A stretch of 11,812 nucleotides of DNA from CAZTXD01 sp964617995. Lineage in GTDB: Bacteria; Actinomycetota; Acidimicrobiia; Spongiisociales; ZC4RG35. Below, piece after piece: positions 1-7,195 of the stretch (within the stretch, counting starts at the first letter, position 1; each line of letters begins with the position of its first letter). The DNA lies in the NCBI GenBank assembly GCA_964617995.1, contig CAZTXD010000117.1:1-11812 (forward strand). The letters are read 5' to 3'. A program made the position numbers and the translations under genes. Under the pieces are notes generated by a model, which made no database searches, was not told where the DNA came from, and saw nothing but the letters and a program-made list of their open reading frames with translations.

Positions 1-88
1 GCACGCCCTGCCACCACCGAACCACCCCACACGAAAAATCGACAAGCCCATACCGATCGTCCACAACCAGAGAAGCTGGTAGGCGTTT

Positions 89-114
89 GCCGGCAACCAG
101 AGAAAGGGGCCGGC
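89..114. other. Small stem-loop in the leader region
   Basis: GCCGGC at 89-94 can pair with GCCGGC at 109-114 around a 14-base loop. An 11-base direct repeat, CAACCAGAGAA, occurs at 64-74 and again at 94-104, so its second copy begins inside the stem. The rest of 1-173 shows no convincing gene. The structure lies upstream of the candidate promoter of the EF-G-like gene and could belong to the end of the preceding unit. Its role is unknown, and in GC-rich DNA a 6-bp stem can arise by chance. Confidence 0.25.
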
Positions 115-173
115 GCCTTGCTCGGGAGAGGCCGGGAGTGGCGGGCGATCGTGCGTCTTTCGCCGGGTGTTCC

Positions 174-179
174 TATGAT
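174..179 (+). promoter_or_regulatory. Candidate -10 box for the EF-G-like gene
   Basis: TATGAT differs from the sigma-70 type consensus TATAAT at one base. It would place a transcript start near 186 and give a leader of about 20 bases holding the ribosome binding site at 196-202. No good -35 hexamer lies 16-18 bases upstream (GTGCGT region), which is common in actinobacterial promoters. It would drive the EF-G-like gene and probably gltA. This is inferred from sequence only. Confidence 0.45.
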
Positions 180-195
180 CGCCGGGCCGGCACCC

Positions 196-202
196 GAGGA
201 GG
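196..202 (+). promoter_or_regulatory. Ribosome binding site fixing the GTG start at 207
   Basis: GAGGAGG lies 4 bases before GTG at 207-209. The open frame begins upstream at 87, but the residues encoded between 87 and 206 are Arg/Gly-rich and unlike any EF-G N-terminus. Homology-like sequence starts immediately after this site (VPNKIRNVALVGHGG). The spacing is a little short, but no other start near the GTPase domain has a comparable site. Confidence 0.8.
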
Positions 203-206
203 TTCT

Positions 207-2255
207 GTGGTTCCGAACAAGATACGAAACGTGGCCCTCGTCGGTCATGGCGGGAGCGGAAAGACCTCGTTGGCAGAGTCACTTCTCTACGTCGCCGGCG
301 CCACCAGCCGTCTCGGATCGGTCGACAACGGCTCCAGCATCCTCGATCACGAACCCGAGGAGATCGAGCGGAAGATCTCACTGAGCCTGGCGGTGGCGTC
401 GATCGACTGGAAGGGCCATCGGATCAACCTGCTCGATACCCCCGGCTACGCCGACTTCTCCGGCGACGCCCGCGCTGCTCTGCGAGCAGCCGACCTGGCC
501 CTGTTCGTAGTGTCGGCCGTCGACGGCGTGGAGGTCTCGACCGAGCTGATGTGGCGGGTGGCAGGAGAGGAGCGGATCCCGCGGGCGATCATCGTCTCCA
601 AGCTCGACCGGGACAGGGCATCTTTCCAGCGCACCCTCGACCAGCTCAAGGAGACCTTCGGCAAGCGTGTGGCCCCCGTTCAGGTACCCATCGGTGAGGA
701 GGCCGGGCTCGAAGGCCTGGTGAGAGTCGTCTCGGAGAGAGCCTACGTCTACGCCGACGGAGCCAAGACCGGCACCCAGGTCGACCTGCCCGACTCCGTC
801 GCCGACCTCGTCCACTCCACTCATACGGCGCTCATCGAGTCTGTCGTCGAAACCGACGACGCCCTGATGGAAGCCTATTTCGAAGGCGAGGAACCGGAGC
901 GGGACGTGATAGTCGACACGGTGCATCGAGGAATGCTGGGCGGGGAGATCTTCCCGGTTCTGGTCTCGTCGGCGCACCGCCTGGTGGGCATCGACACCCT
1001 GGCCGAGTTCCTGATCGACTTCGGACCCAACCCGCTGGAACATGCCGTTCCTCCACTGGAGTCGGGGACACTGGAGGTCTCGGAGTCGGCGCCGGCCGTC
1101 GCCTACGTCTTCAAGACGATCTCCGACCCGTTCGTCGGCCGTATCTCGATGTTCCGGGTTTACTCCGGCTCCATCCCCGTGGACTCCGAACTGGAGCTGG
1201 TGGGGGGTGAGCGACTGCGGATGCACAACCTGTTTCGTATGCAGGGAAAGGACCACCACGACACCGACTCGGTTGAGGTGGGAGAGGTGGCAGCGGTGGC
1301 CAAGGCCGAAAACGTCAGGGCCGGTGACACGCTGCGCTCACCCGGCTCCGACGTGGTCATCGTCCCCATGCCACAACCGACCCCGGTGATGGAGTTCGCG
1401 ATCTCGCCACGGTCCAACCAGGACGAGGAGAGGCTGTCGGGTGCGCTGGCCCGAATCACCGAGGAGGATCCGACGATCCGGGTGGAGCGTCGGGCCGAGA
1501 CGGGAGAGACGATCCTCGCCGGGTTGGGGGACAACCACCTGGAGGTGACCCTCGCCCGTATCACGCGTCGCTACGGGGTGGAGGTCGACACTGCCTTGCC
1601 GCGGATCCCGTACCGGGAGACGATCGCGGCCACGGCCGAGGCGGAAGGAAAGCACAAGAAGCAGTCGGGAGGGCGGGGCCAGTTCGGGGTGGCCATCGTC
1701 AGGTTCGCTCCCCGCCCGCGAGGCGCCGGCTTCGAGTTCATCGACAGCATCAAGGGTGGAACCATCCCCCGCCAGTTCATACCGGCCGTGCGAAAGGGCG
1801 TCGAGGAGGCGCTGGCCGGCGGCATCATCGCCGGCTATCCGGTGATCGACCTCTCCGCGGAGTTGCTCGACGGCAAGTACCACTCCGTCGACTCGGACGA
1901 GCTCTCCTTCCGGATGGCGGGAATCCAGGCGGTGAGGACGGCGGGTCCTGCCCTGCGGCCGGTGCTGCTCGAGCCGATCATGCACATAACCGTGCGGATT
2001 CCCGAGGAACATACCGGGGATATCATGGGTGACATCAACGCCAAACGCGGGCGAGTCCTGGGCATGGACACCGACGGTGGCGGGCGCGTCATCGAGGCAC
2101 AAGTGCCGATGTCGGAGGTCCAGCGGTATGCAGTCGATCTTCGATCGATGACGTCGGGCCGGGGCACCTTCGAGGTGACCTTCGACCACTACGAGGAGGT
2201 TCCACACCAGGAGGCTCAACGCATCATCGCCGCCGCCGAGGCGACCGAACACTGA
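207..2255 (+). CDS. Elongation factor G-like GTPase (EF-G2 / FusA2 type)
   Basis: A translational GTPase of 682 residues with the full EF-G domain order. The G domain has the P-loop GHGGSGKT at residues 13-20, DTPGY at 77-81 (most EF-Gs have DTPGH) and SKLD at 131-134 in place of the usual NKxD. Domain IV keeps the decoding-site loop DGKYHSVDSDE, with its tip histidine at about 559, and the preceding GGTIPRQFIPAVRKG segment. DTPGY, SKLD and the wording around AADLALFVVSAVDGV resemble the actinobacterial EF-G paralog FusA2 more than canonical EF-G. Canonical fusA normally sits with rpsL, rpsG and tuf, none of which is here. The exact role of this paralog class is unsettled; an accessory or stress role at the ribosome is possible. 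It starts with GTG at 207, has its own SD, and is followed after 14 bases by gltA, so the two are probably co-transcribed. Confidence 0.9.
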   Translation: MVPNKIRNVALVGHGGSGKTSLAESLLYVAGATSRLGSVDNGSSILDHEPEEIERKISLSLAVASIDWKGHRINLLDTPGYADFSGDARAALRAADLALFVVSAVDGVEVSTELMWRVAGEERIPRAIIVSKLDRDRASFQRTLDQLKETFGKRVAPVQVPIGEEAGLEGLVRVVSERAYVYADGAKTGTQVDLPDSVADLVHSTHTALIESVVETDDALMEAYFEGEEPERDVIVDTVHRGMLGGEIFPVLVSSAHRLVGIDTLAEFLIDFGPNPLEHAVPPLESGTLEVSESAPAVAYVFKTISDPFVGRISMFRVYSGSIPVDSELELVGGERLRMHNLFRMQGKDHHDTDSVEVGEVAAVAKAENVRAGDTLRSPGSDVVIVPMPQPTPVMEFAISPRSNQDEERLSGALARITEEDPTIRVERRAETGETILAGLGDNHLEVTLARITRRYGVEVDTALPRIPYRETIAATAEAEGKHKKQSGGRGQFGVAIVRFAPRPRGAGFEFIDSIKGGTIPRQFIPAVRKGVEEALAGGIIAGYPVIDLSAELLDGKYHSVDSDELSFRMAGIQAVRTAGPALRPVLLEPIMHITVRIPEEHTGDIMGDINAKRGRVLGMDTDGGGRVIEAQVPMSEVQRYAVDLRSMTSGRGTFEVTFDHYEEVPHQEAQRIIAAAEATEH

Positions 2256-2269
2256 AAGGAACGAACGAC

Positions 2270-3556
2270 ATGGCCGAGGCCGTCCTCAAGTACGGAGACC
2301 ACGAAACCGCACTTCCGGTGGAGGTCGGCACTGAGGGCGACGTCGCAGTCGACATCAGCCGGTTACGCGCCGACATGGGGCTCGTGACGGTCGACCGGGG
2401 CTTCGGCAACACCGCCGAGACTCGCTCGGAGGTGTCCTACATCGACGGGGAGAGAGGCATCCTCCGCTATCGCGGCTACCCCATCGAGCAGCTCGCCGAA
2501 AAGTGCTCGTTCCTGGAGGTGGCGTACCTGCTGCAGTACGGCGAGCTGCCGACCCGGGCCGAGTACAACGAGTTCGAGACATCGATCACGCACCACACGC
2601 TGCTGCGAGAGGACATGAAGCACCTCTTCGAGGCGTTTCCGCATGACGCCCACCCGATGCAGATCCTGGCCTCGGCCACCTCGGCGATGGCGACCTACTA
2701 CCCCGACGCCCTCGACCCTCTCGACTCGGCGGCAGTGGACATCTCCGCCCGCAGGCTCCTGGCCAAGCTCCCCACGATGGTCGCCTGGTCCTACAAGTAC
2801 CGGGCCCACCAGCCGTACGTGTATCCCCGCAACGACCTGGAGTACTCCGCCCGTTTCCTCCACATGATGTTCTCGGTCCCCTCCGAGGAGTACGTTCCCG
2901 ACGCGGTCGTCGCTCAGGCCCTCAACATCCTGCTCATCCTCCACGCCGACCACGGCCAGAATTGCTCTGCCTCGGCGGTGCGTCTCGTCGGTTCCGGCCA
3001 CGCCAATGTCTTCAGCTCCATCTCCGCCGGGATCCACGCCCTGTCCGGGCCCCGGCACGGAGGAGCAAACCAGGCAGTTCTGGAGATGCTGGAGGAGATC
3101 GTCACCAGTGAAGGCGACCTGTCCACGTTCGTGACCCGGGCAAAGGACAAGAACGATCCCTTCCGCCTGATGGGCTTCGGTCACCGCGTCTACAAGAACT
3201 TCGACCCCCGCGCACAGCTCATCAAGGGAGTGGCCGAGGATGTCCTAGACAAGCTCGGCATCGACGATCCCCTGCTGGAGGTGGCGAAGGAGTTGGAGCA
3301 GGTCGCTCTCGAGGACGACTACTTCGTGGAGCGCAAGCTGTATCCCAACGTGGACTTCTACTCGGGCATCATCTACCGGGCGATGGGATTCCCGACGGAC
3401 ATGCTCACCGTGCTCTTCGCCCTCGGGCGACTACCGGGGTGGTTGGCGCAATGGCGGGAGTTGGCCGACGACCCCGCCACCCGCATCTTCCGCCCCCGCC
3501 AGCTCTACACCGGCTCCGCCTTCCGCGACGTGACCCCCCTCTCCGAGCGGACCTGA
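2270..3556 (+). CDS. gltA: Citrate synthase
   Basis: Condenses acetyl-CoA and oxaloacetate to citrate, the first step of the TCA cycle, in the cytoplasm. The 428 residues match the length of the bacterial type II (E. coli-like) enzyme. All three catalytic residues are present: His263 in GPRHGGANQAV, His305 in GFGHRVYKNFDPRA and Asp362 in YPNVDFYSGIIY; their E. coli counterparts are His264, His305 and Asp362. The N-terminal beta-rich region typical of this type is present, with a YIDGERGILRYRGYPIEQL segment. ATG at 2270 is preceded by AAGGA at 2256-2260, 9 bases upstream and starting directly at the stop of the EF-G-like gene. No separate promoter is evident in the 14-base gap, so read-through from upstream is likely. 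The gene ends one base before the long inverted repeat, which may serve as its 3' structure. Confidence 0.97.
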   Translation: MAEAVLKYGDHETALPVEVGTEGDVAVDISRLRADMGLVTVDRGFGNTAETRSEVSYIDGERGILRYRGYPIEQLAEKCSFLEVAYLLQYGELPTRAEYNEFETSITHHTLLREDMKHLFEAFPHDAHPMQILASATSAMATYYPDALDPLDSAAVDISARRLLAKLPTMVAWSYKYRAHQPYVYPRNDLEYSARFLHMMFSVPSEEYVPDAVVAQALNILLILHADHGQNCSASAVRLVGSGHANVFSSISAGIHALSGPRHGGANQAVLEMLEEIVTSEGDLSTFVTRAKDKNDPFRLMGFGHRVYKNFDPRAQLIKGVAEDVLDKLGIDDPLLEVAKELEQVALEDDYFVERKLYPNVDFYSGIIYRAMGFPTDMLTVLFALGRLPGWLAQWRELADDPATRIFRPRQLYTGSAFRDVTPLSERT

Positions 3557-3676
3557 ACCCGTTTTCGCGCATCGAATGCGCGCCATGGCGNNNNNNNNNN
3601 GCCGCCGCGCGCACCTCCCCCGGTGGGCGCCCAGCGAGGGGGCCCTATGGCGCGCATTCGATGCGCGAAAACGGGT
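3557..3676. repeat. 30-bp perfect inverted repeat between convergent genes
   Basis: The arms are 3557-3586 and 3647-3676 and are exact reverse complements over 30 bases. Each arm contains a smaller palindrome, CGCGCAT-CGA-ATGCGCG. Beyond the 30 bases the arms diverge towards the centre. On the outside, ACCTGA (3551-3556, the gltA end) is mirrored by TCAGGT (3682-3687, the end of the minus-strand gene) after five unmatched bases on the right. The spacer includes an assembly gap and a GC-rich segment with its own hairpin (CCCCC at 3617-3621 with GGGGG at 3638-3642 around the palindrome TGGGCGCCCA). Its position between two converging stop codons suits a bidirectional terminator or a REP-like intergenic repeat. 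No transposase is visible. No further copy is visible in this window. Confidence 0.85.
3591..3600. other. Assembly gap (10 N)
   Basis: Ten unresolved bases sit in the spacer of the inverted repeat. A fixed run of 10 Ns is often a scaffolding placeholder, so the real distance is uncertain and more sequence could be missing. Both neighbouring genes end outside the gap and are intact. Confidence 0.97.
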
Positions 3677-3681
3677 CGGCT

Positions 3682-4155
3682 TCAGGTGAGGGGTTCGACG
3701 TAGGGCTCGTCGGCGATCTGCCCGGAGACACCGTCGACCACCACGAGGGCGCGGTGATCGGGTGGTTCGGAGGCCGAGTAGATGATCACCGACCACTGGG
3801 GTCGGGATCGGAGCCCCCGGAAGCCGACCGCCGCGGAGACGTGGCCCACCGGGAAGTCGATGGCGCTTGCAGCGGCCGAGAGAGCATCCTGCTCGCGCAC
3901 CCGCAGTGGCCACGTCCCCAGGAGATGCCAGATCGCCAGGCCGGCGGGCAGCAGAGCAGGGAGTGGATCGATCGTCAGCGCCATCGCTATGGCCAGCGCA
4001 CCGTATATGTAGGCGGGGATCCGCCGTCGGGTGGGATCGGGGAACTGATACGGGCCGACCACCGTAGAGTCGAGCTCAGCCTCGATGGCGACGGCATCGG
4101 CCACCTCGCGGTCGATGTGGATTCCCTCCCGGCTCACCTTGCGCTCGTCGCTCAT
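3682..4155 (-). CDS. Small membrane protein of unknown function, coupled to thrS
   Basis: A 157-residue protein that I do not recognise. Residues 1-45 are charged and soluble (MSDERKVSREGIHIDRE...). Two hydrophobic segments follow at about 46-62 (IPAYIYGALAIAMALTI) and 65-80 (LPALLPAGLAIWHLLG), split by a short Asp-Pro turn that suggests a membrane hairpin. The C-terminal 75 residues form a soluble mixed alpha/beta-looking domain (WSVIIYSASE, HRALVVVDGVSGQI). By the positive-inside rule, the RRR and RVRE residues beside the segments suggest both termini are cytoplasmic. Its ATG overlaps the thrS stop as ATGA, so translation is probably coupled to thrS. No functional link to ThrRS is evident from sequence. 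It ends at the right edge of the inverted repeat region. Good codon use and the tight overlap support it as a real gene. Confidence 0.8.
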   Translation of the reverse strand: MSDERKVSREGIHIDREVADAVAIEAELDSTVVGPYQFPDPTRRRIPAYIYGALAIAMALTIDPLPALLPAGLAIWHLLGTWPLRVREQDALSAAASAIDFPVGHVSAAVGFRGLRSRPQWSVIIYSASEPPDHRALVVVDGVSGQIADEPYVEPLT

Positions 4156-6086
4156 GAGGGAGGCCGCGCCGCTTCGGCCAGATCCGACACCGCCTCAGAC
4201 AGCGGCACTCCCCGGCGCTCGGCTTCCTCACCGTAGAGGCGAAGGCCGACCGTGCCTGCTTCCACGTCGCGGTCGCCCACCACCAGCACCGCCGGGTGCT
4301 TGGCGGTCAGGGCCCGGCGGATCTTCTCACCGACGGTCTCGCTCGATTCGTCGACTTCGGCTCGTAACCCGGCATCGGAGAGGGCGGCGACGACGTCGTT
4401 GGCATAGGGCAGGTGCCGATCGGCCACGGGTACGACCGATGCTTGTACCGGGGCCAACCAGGTAGGGAAGGCGCCGGCGTAGTGCTCTGTGAGCACACCG
4501 AGGAAACGCTCGATCGACCCCGCTTTGGCGCAGTGGACGATCACGGGGCGCTCGGGGATGTTGTCGGAGCTGGTGAAATGCAGGTCGAAGCGCTCGGGGA
4601 GGAAGAAGTCGACCTGGATCGTCGACACCTGCCAGCTCCGTCCGATGGCATCGCGCACGTTGACGTCGATCTTCGGTCCGTAGAAGGCGGCCTCCCCTTC
4701 TTCGATCTCGAAAGGAACGCCGGCCTCTTCGAGGGTGCGTCGGAGATGCTCCGTGGCCTCATCCCACGCCTCGAGGTTCCCAATCGACTTGGCCGGATCG
4801 CGGGTGGACAGAACGGCGTCGTACTCGTCGAAACCGAAGTCTCCCAGCCAGCGGAGGACGAAGTCGAGATGGAGCGAAAGCTCGGCCGGCAGCAGCTCGG
4901 TGCTGCAGAAGGTGTGACTGTCGTCCTGGGTGAAACCGCGTGCCCGCAGGAGGCCGTGGATCGTGCCCGACCGCTCGTAGCGGTAGAGACCGCCGAGCTC
5001 GGCGAACCGCAGCGGCAATTCGCGGTAGCTGCGCGCCCGCGACGAGTAGATCAAGATGTGGAACGGGCAGTTCATGGGCTTGACGCGGTACTCGTGATCC
5101 TCATCCAGAGAGAGCCCGGGATACATGCTCTCGGCATAGAAGTCGAGATGACCCGATCTCGCCCAGACCTCGGACTTGGCGAGATGGGGGGTGAACACGA
5201 AGTCGAACCCGTACTCCTCGTGCAGGCGACGGCTGTGGTCCTCCACCAGCTTGCGAAGCATTCCCCCTTTGGGGTGCCATAGCGCCAGCCCCGCACCCAG
5301 ATCGCCGGGGAACGAGAACAGATCCAGCTCAGGTCCCAGGCGACGGTGGTCCCGCCGTTCGGCCTCCTCCAACCGCGTCAGATAGGTATCGAGGGACTCC
5401 TGATCCTCCCAAGCGGTTCCGTAGACGCGCTGGAGCTGGGGGCGGTTCTCGTCGCCGCGCCAGTAGGCGCCGGCCGAGCGGAGCAGCTTGAACGCCCGCA
5501 GCCGCCCGGTCGAGGGGAGATGCGGTCCCCGGCACAGATCCACGAAGTCGTCGTTGCGATAGACCGTGACCTCTTCGCCCGGGGAGACCTCAGCGGGGTC
5601 CACCGCTTCGATTATCTCCGTCTTGTAGGGATGCTCGGCGAAGATCTCCAACGCCTCCGCCCGGGAGAGCGACTCCCGCACGAAGGGTTGATCCTCGTCC
5701 ACGATCTCGACCATGCGGGCTTCGATTTTCTGGAGGTCCTCCGGTGTGAAGGGGCGACCGATGTCGAAGTCGTAGTAGAAGCCGTCTTCGATAGGGGGGC
5801 CGATGGCGAAGGTCGCGCCCGGATACAATGTCAAGACCGCCTGGGCGAGGACATGAGCAGCGGAATGCCGAACCACCGCCCTGCCCTCCTCCGATGAATC
5901 CGTCACCACTGCGAACTCTCCGGAGCCGGGCAACGGACGGTCGAGATCGAGCACGGCACCGTCGAGTCTGACCGCCACCGCGGCGCGAGCTAGACCGGGA
6001 CCTATGGAGGCCGCGACCTCGCGACCGGTTGTCCCGTTGGGGTGGCTGTGGGAGCTCCCATCGGGGTAGGTCAGCTCGATGGACAC
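4152..6086 (-). CDS. thrS: Threonine--tRNA ligase
   Basis: Class II aminoacyl-tRNA synthetase charging tRNA-Thr, 644 residues, the full bacterial length. In order there are an N-terminal TGS domain (about 1-60), the editing domain with HSAAHVLAQAV at about 75-85, the class II catalytic core, and the C-terminal anticodon-binding domain (from about 540, QASVVPVADRHLPYANDV). The zinc and threonine-binding ligands are Cys340 (MNCPFH), His391 (QDDSHTF) and His518, equivalent to E. coli Cys334, His385 and His511. Motif 2 is RYERSGTIHGLLRARGFTQDD. Motif 3 is unusual: HCAKAGSIERF, where E. coli has HRAILGSMERF. The motif-3 arginine (Arg527) is kept. The start is GTG at 6086-6084; no strong SD is seen. 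No T-box is visible upstream. The stop overlaps the next gene. Confidence 0.96.
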   Translation of the reverse strand: MSIELTYPDGSSHSHPNGTTGREVAASIGPGLARAAVAVRLDGAVLDLDRPLPGSGEFAVVTDSSEEGRAVVRHSAAHVLAQAVLTLYPGATFAIGPPIEDGFYYDFDIGRPFTPEDLQKIEARMVEIVDEDQPFVRESLSRAEALEIFAEHPYKTEIIEAVDPAEVSPGEEVTVYRNDDFVDLCRGPHLPSTGRLRAFKLLRSAGAYWRGDENRPQLQRVYGTAWEDQESLDTYLTRLEEAERRDHRRLGPELDLFSFPGDLGAGLALWHPKGGMLRKLVEDHSRRLHEEYGFDFVFTPHLAKSEVWARSGHLDFYAESMYPGLSLDEDHEYRVKPMNCPFHILIYSSRARSYRELPLRFAELGGLYRYERSGTIHGLLRARGFTQDDSHTFCSTELLPAELSLHLDFVLRWLGDFGFDEYDAVLSTRDPAKSIGNLEAWDEATEHLRRTLEEAGVPFEIEEGEAAFYGPKIDVNVRDAIGRSWQVSTIQVDFFLPERFDLHFTSSDNIPERPVIVHCAKAGSIERFLGVLTEHYAGAFPTWLAPVQASVVPVADRHLPYANDVVAALSDAGLRAEVDESSETVGEKIRRALTAKHPAVLVVGDRDVEAGTVGLRLYGEEAERRGVPLSEAVSDLAEAARPPS

Positions 6087-6241
6087 GTTCGATCAGCGCT
6101 CGTTGATAGTTGAGGGAGGTGCATAGAAAACCGTGGTCTCCCGACTAGCCTGTGCACCCACGAGCGTACAAGGCTTGGACGAGGTCCCAGGCACAATAAA
6201 CAAGGCATCGCTCAGGAGCCGCTAGGAGGCCTAACAACGTC

Positions 6242-7087
6242 ATGGACGCTTTGAGCTTGGTCGGGACGATCGCTCCCCGAGCGTCGGTTCGAGAGGTCAC
6301 AACCATGGGTCGTGGCCAGAAGAACAGGGTTTTCCGACTGCTCGAGGAAGGAGGGCGCGCCACCGTCGTCAAGGTCTACGCCACTCCCGGCCGGGAGCGA
6401 CGGGAGCGTCATGCCCTGGAGGCCGTGGCGGACGTGGAAGGTGTGCCTCAGCTCATCGACCGGGGAGTGACACCCGACGGGACCGCCTGGGCGCAGCTCA
6501 CCGACGGTGGCGGGTGGAGCCTGAGGAGCCTCACCAAGAACCACGATGTGCTCGCCCGGGCCGGTCGGGTTCTTCGTGGTGTCCATGAGGCGTCGGGGCC
6601 GATAACCAACCTCGAGGGAGGAATGGACGCTGCCTTCATCGCCAGTCACTACGCCTCGACCGTCGAGCGGCTCGGGCGCTTCCGACGCAAGCTCCAGATC
6701 CCGCCGGCGGTCCTGGAGGCCGCTTCCAACGCTCCCCCTCCGGTGTCGAGCGATCCGGTGACCGCCCATACCCACCCGACGCCTGACAAGTTCCTGGTCA
6801 GCGAGGGCGGTTCGGTCATGCTGGTCGACTGGGAATGGGCCACCCTGGCCCCACCGGAGTGGGATGTGAGCCTGGCGACGTGGTCGCTGGGCAAGATCCA
6901 CGACGAGGATGCCGTCGATGCGTTCCTGGAGGGCTACGGCGGAACCATGCTCAAGTCACGGCTGGAGAGCTGGACGGGCTATCACGCCGCTATGAGTCTG
7001 CTCGATGCCGCCGAGTCACGCGACGGTCGGCTGGCCGATCTGGCGGGAACGGTGGACTCGCTCGCTCAGGCCGTCGGGGTCGCCTGA
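6242..7087 (+). CDS. Aminoglycoside phosphotransferase-fold protein, probable pseudokinase
   Basis: A 281-residue protein with the layout of the APH/choline kinase-like family. The N-lobe has a Gly-containing loop (TMGRGQKNRVFRLL, 21-34) and the likely ATP-binding lysine Lys44 in ATVVKVY, followed by an ERHALEAV helix. The C-lobe has VMLVDWEWATLAPPEWD at 192-208, keeping the metal-binding Asp196. The catalytic loop, usually of the form HxDLHPGN, reads HTHPTPDKFL at 176-185. The catalytic Asp is His178 and the metal-binding Asn is Lys183, so normal phosphotransfer looks unlikely. The substrate is unknown, and there is no reason to call it a resistance gene. AGGAGG at 6224-6229 is 12 bases before the ATG. 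An alternative ATG at 6305 has GAGAGG 8 bases upstream; I keep 6242 because it gives the usual strand before the Gly loop. It diverges from thrS across 155 bases. Confidence 0.8.
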   Translation: MDALSLVGTIAPRASVREVTTMGRGQKNRVFRLLEEGGRATVVKVYATPGRERRERHALEAVADVEGVPQLIDRGVTPDGTAWAQLTDGGGWSLRSLTKNHDVLARAGRVLRGVHEASGPITNLEGGMDAAFIASHYASTVERLGRFRRKLQIPPAVLEAASNAPPPVSSDPVTAHTHPTPDKFLVSEGGSVMLVDWEWATLAPPEWDVSLATWSLGKIHDEDAVDAFLEGYGGTMLKSRLESWTGYHAAMSLLDAAESRDGRLADLAGTVDSLAQAVGVA

Positions 7088-7088
7088 C

Positions 7089-7123
7089 ACCCGACGAGCC
7101 ACGATGCCGGGGCTCGTCTCGGG
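7089..7123 (+). terminator. Hairpin after the APH-fold gene
   Basis: GACGAGCC at 7093-7100 pairs perfectly with GGCTCGTC at 7111-7118 around a 10-base loop. Outer CCC (7090-7092) and GGG (7121-7123) can extend it past a small bulge. It begins two bases after the stop codon at 7085-7087. There is no T-tract, which is common for actinobacterial terminators. It could separate the APH-fold gene from the zinc-ribbon gene. Confidence 0.55.
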
Positions 7124-7160
7124 CGCCTCCCAAATCCACGGTTCCGGGGGGCTCTTTGCC

Positions 7161-7166
7161 TATCGT
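7161..7166 (+). promoter_or_regulatory. Candidate -10 box for the zinc-ribbon gene
   Basis: TATCGT fits the TAnnnT pattern and lies 29 bases before the GTG start. It would leave a leader of about 23 bases carrying the SD at 7182-7187. It stands downstream of the hairpin at 7089-7123, which supports an independent transcript. No clear -35 is seen. Confidence 0.35.
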
Positions 7167-7181
7167 CAGAGGGTCAAGAGC

Positions 7182-7187
7182 AGGAGG
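7182..7187 (+). promoter_or_regulatory. Ribosome binding site for the zinc-ribbon gene
   Basis: AGGAGG lies 8 bases before GTG at 7196-7198, an ideal placement. It is the main support for this short gene and for its GTG start. Confidence 0.8.
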
Positions 7188-7195
7188 ATTGGGAA

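Noticed and set aside
1338..2252. Long minus-strand frame antisense to the EF-G-like gene
   Set aside because: His/Asp/Arg-rich shadow of a conserved gene; no SD or motif.
3557..3676. Insertion sequence with 30-bp terminal inverted repeats
   Set aside because: There is no transposase, and no convincing target-site duplication outside the arms. The matched ACCTGA/TCAGGT flanks are inverted, not direct. Missing sequence in the gap keeps a small element possible but unsupported.
3439..4236. Plus-strand frame crossing the N gap
   Set aside because: It is read through unknown bases, covers the gltA end, the inverted repeat and the antisense of the membrane protein, and shows no domain.
6171..6203. 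TTGGAC plus AATAAA-like promoter for the APH-fold gene
   Set aside because: The TTGGAC hexamer has no acceptable -10 box at 16-18 bases; the A/T-rich CAATAAAC is too close or out of register.
6087..6241. T-box riboswitch upstream of thrS
   Set aside because: The minus-strand leader lacks the conserved T-box antiterminator sequence and any clear terminator; 155 bases is also short for one.
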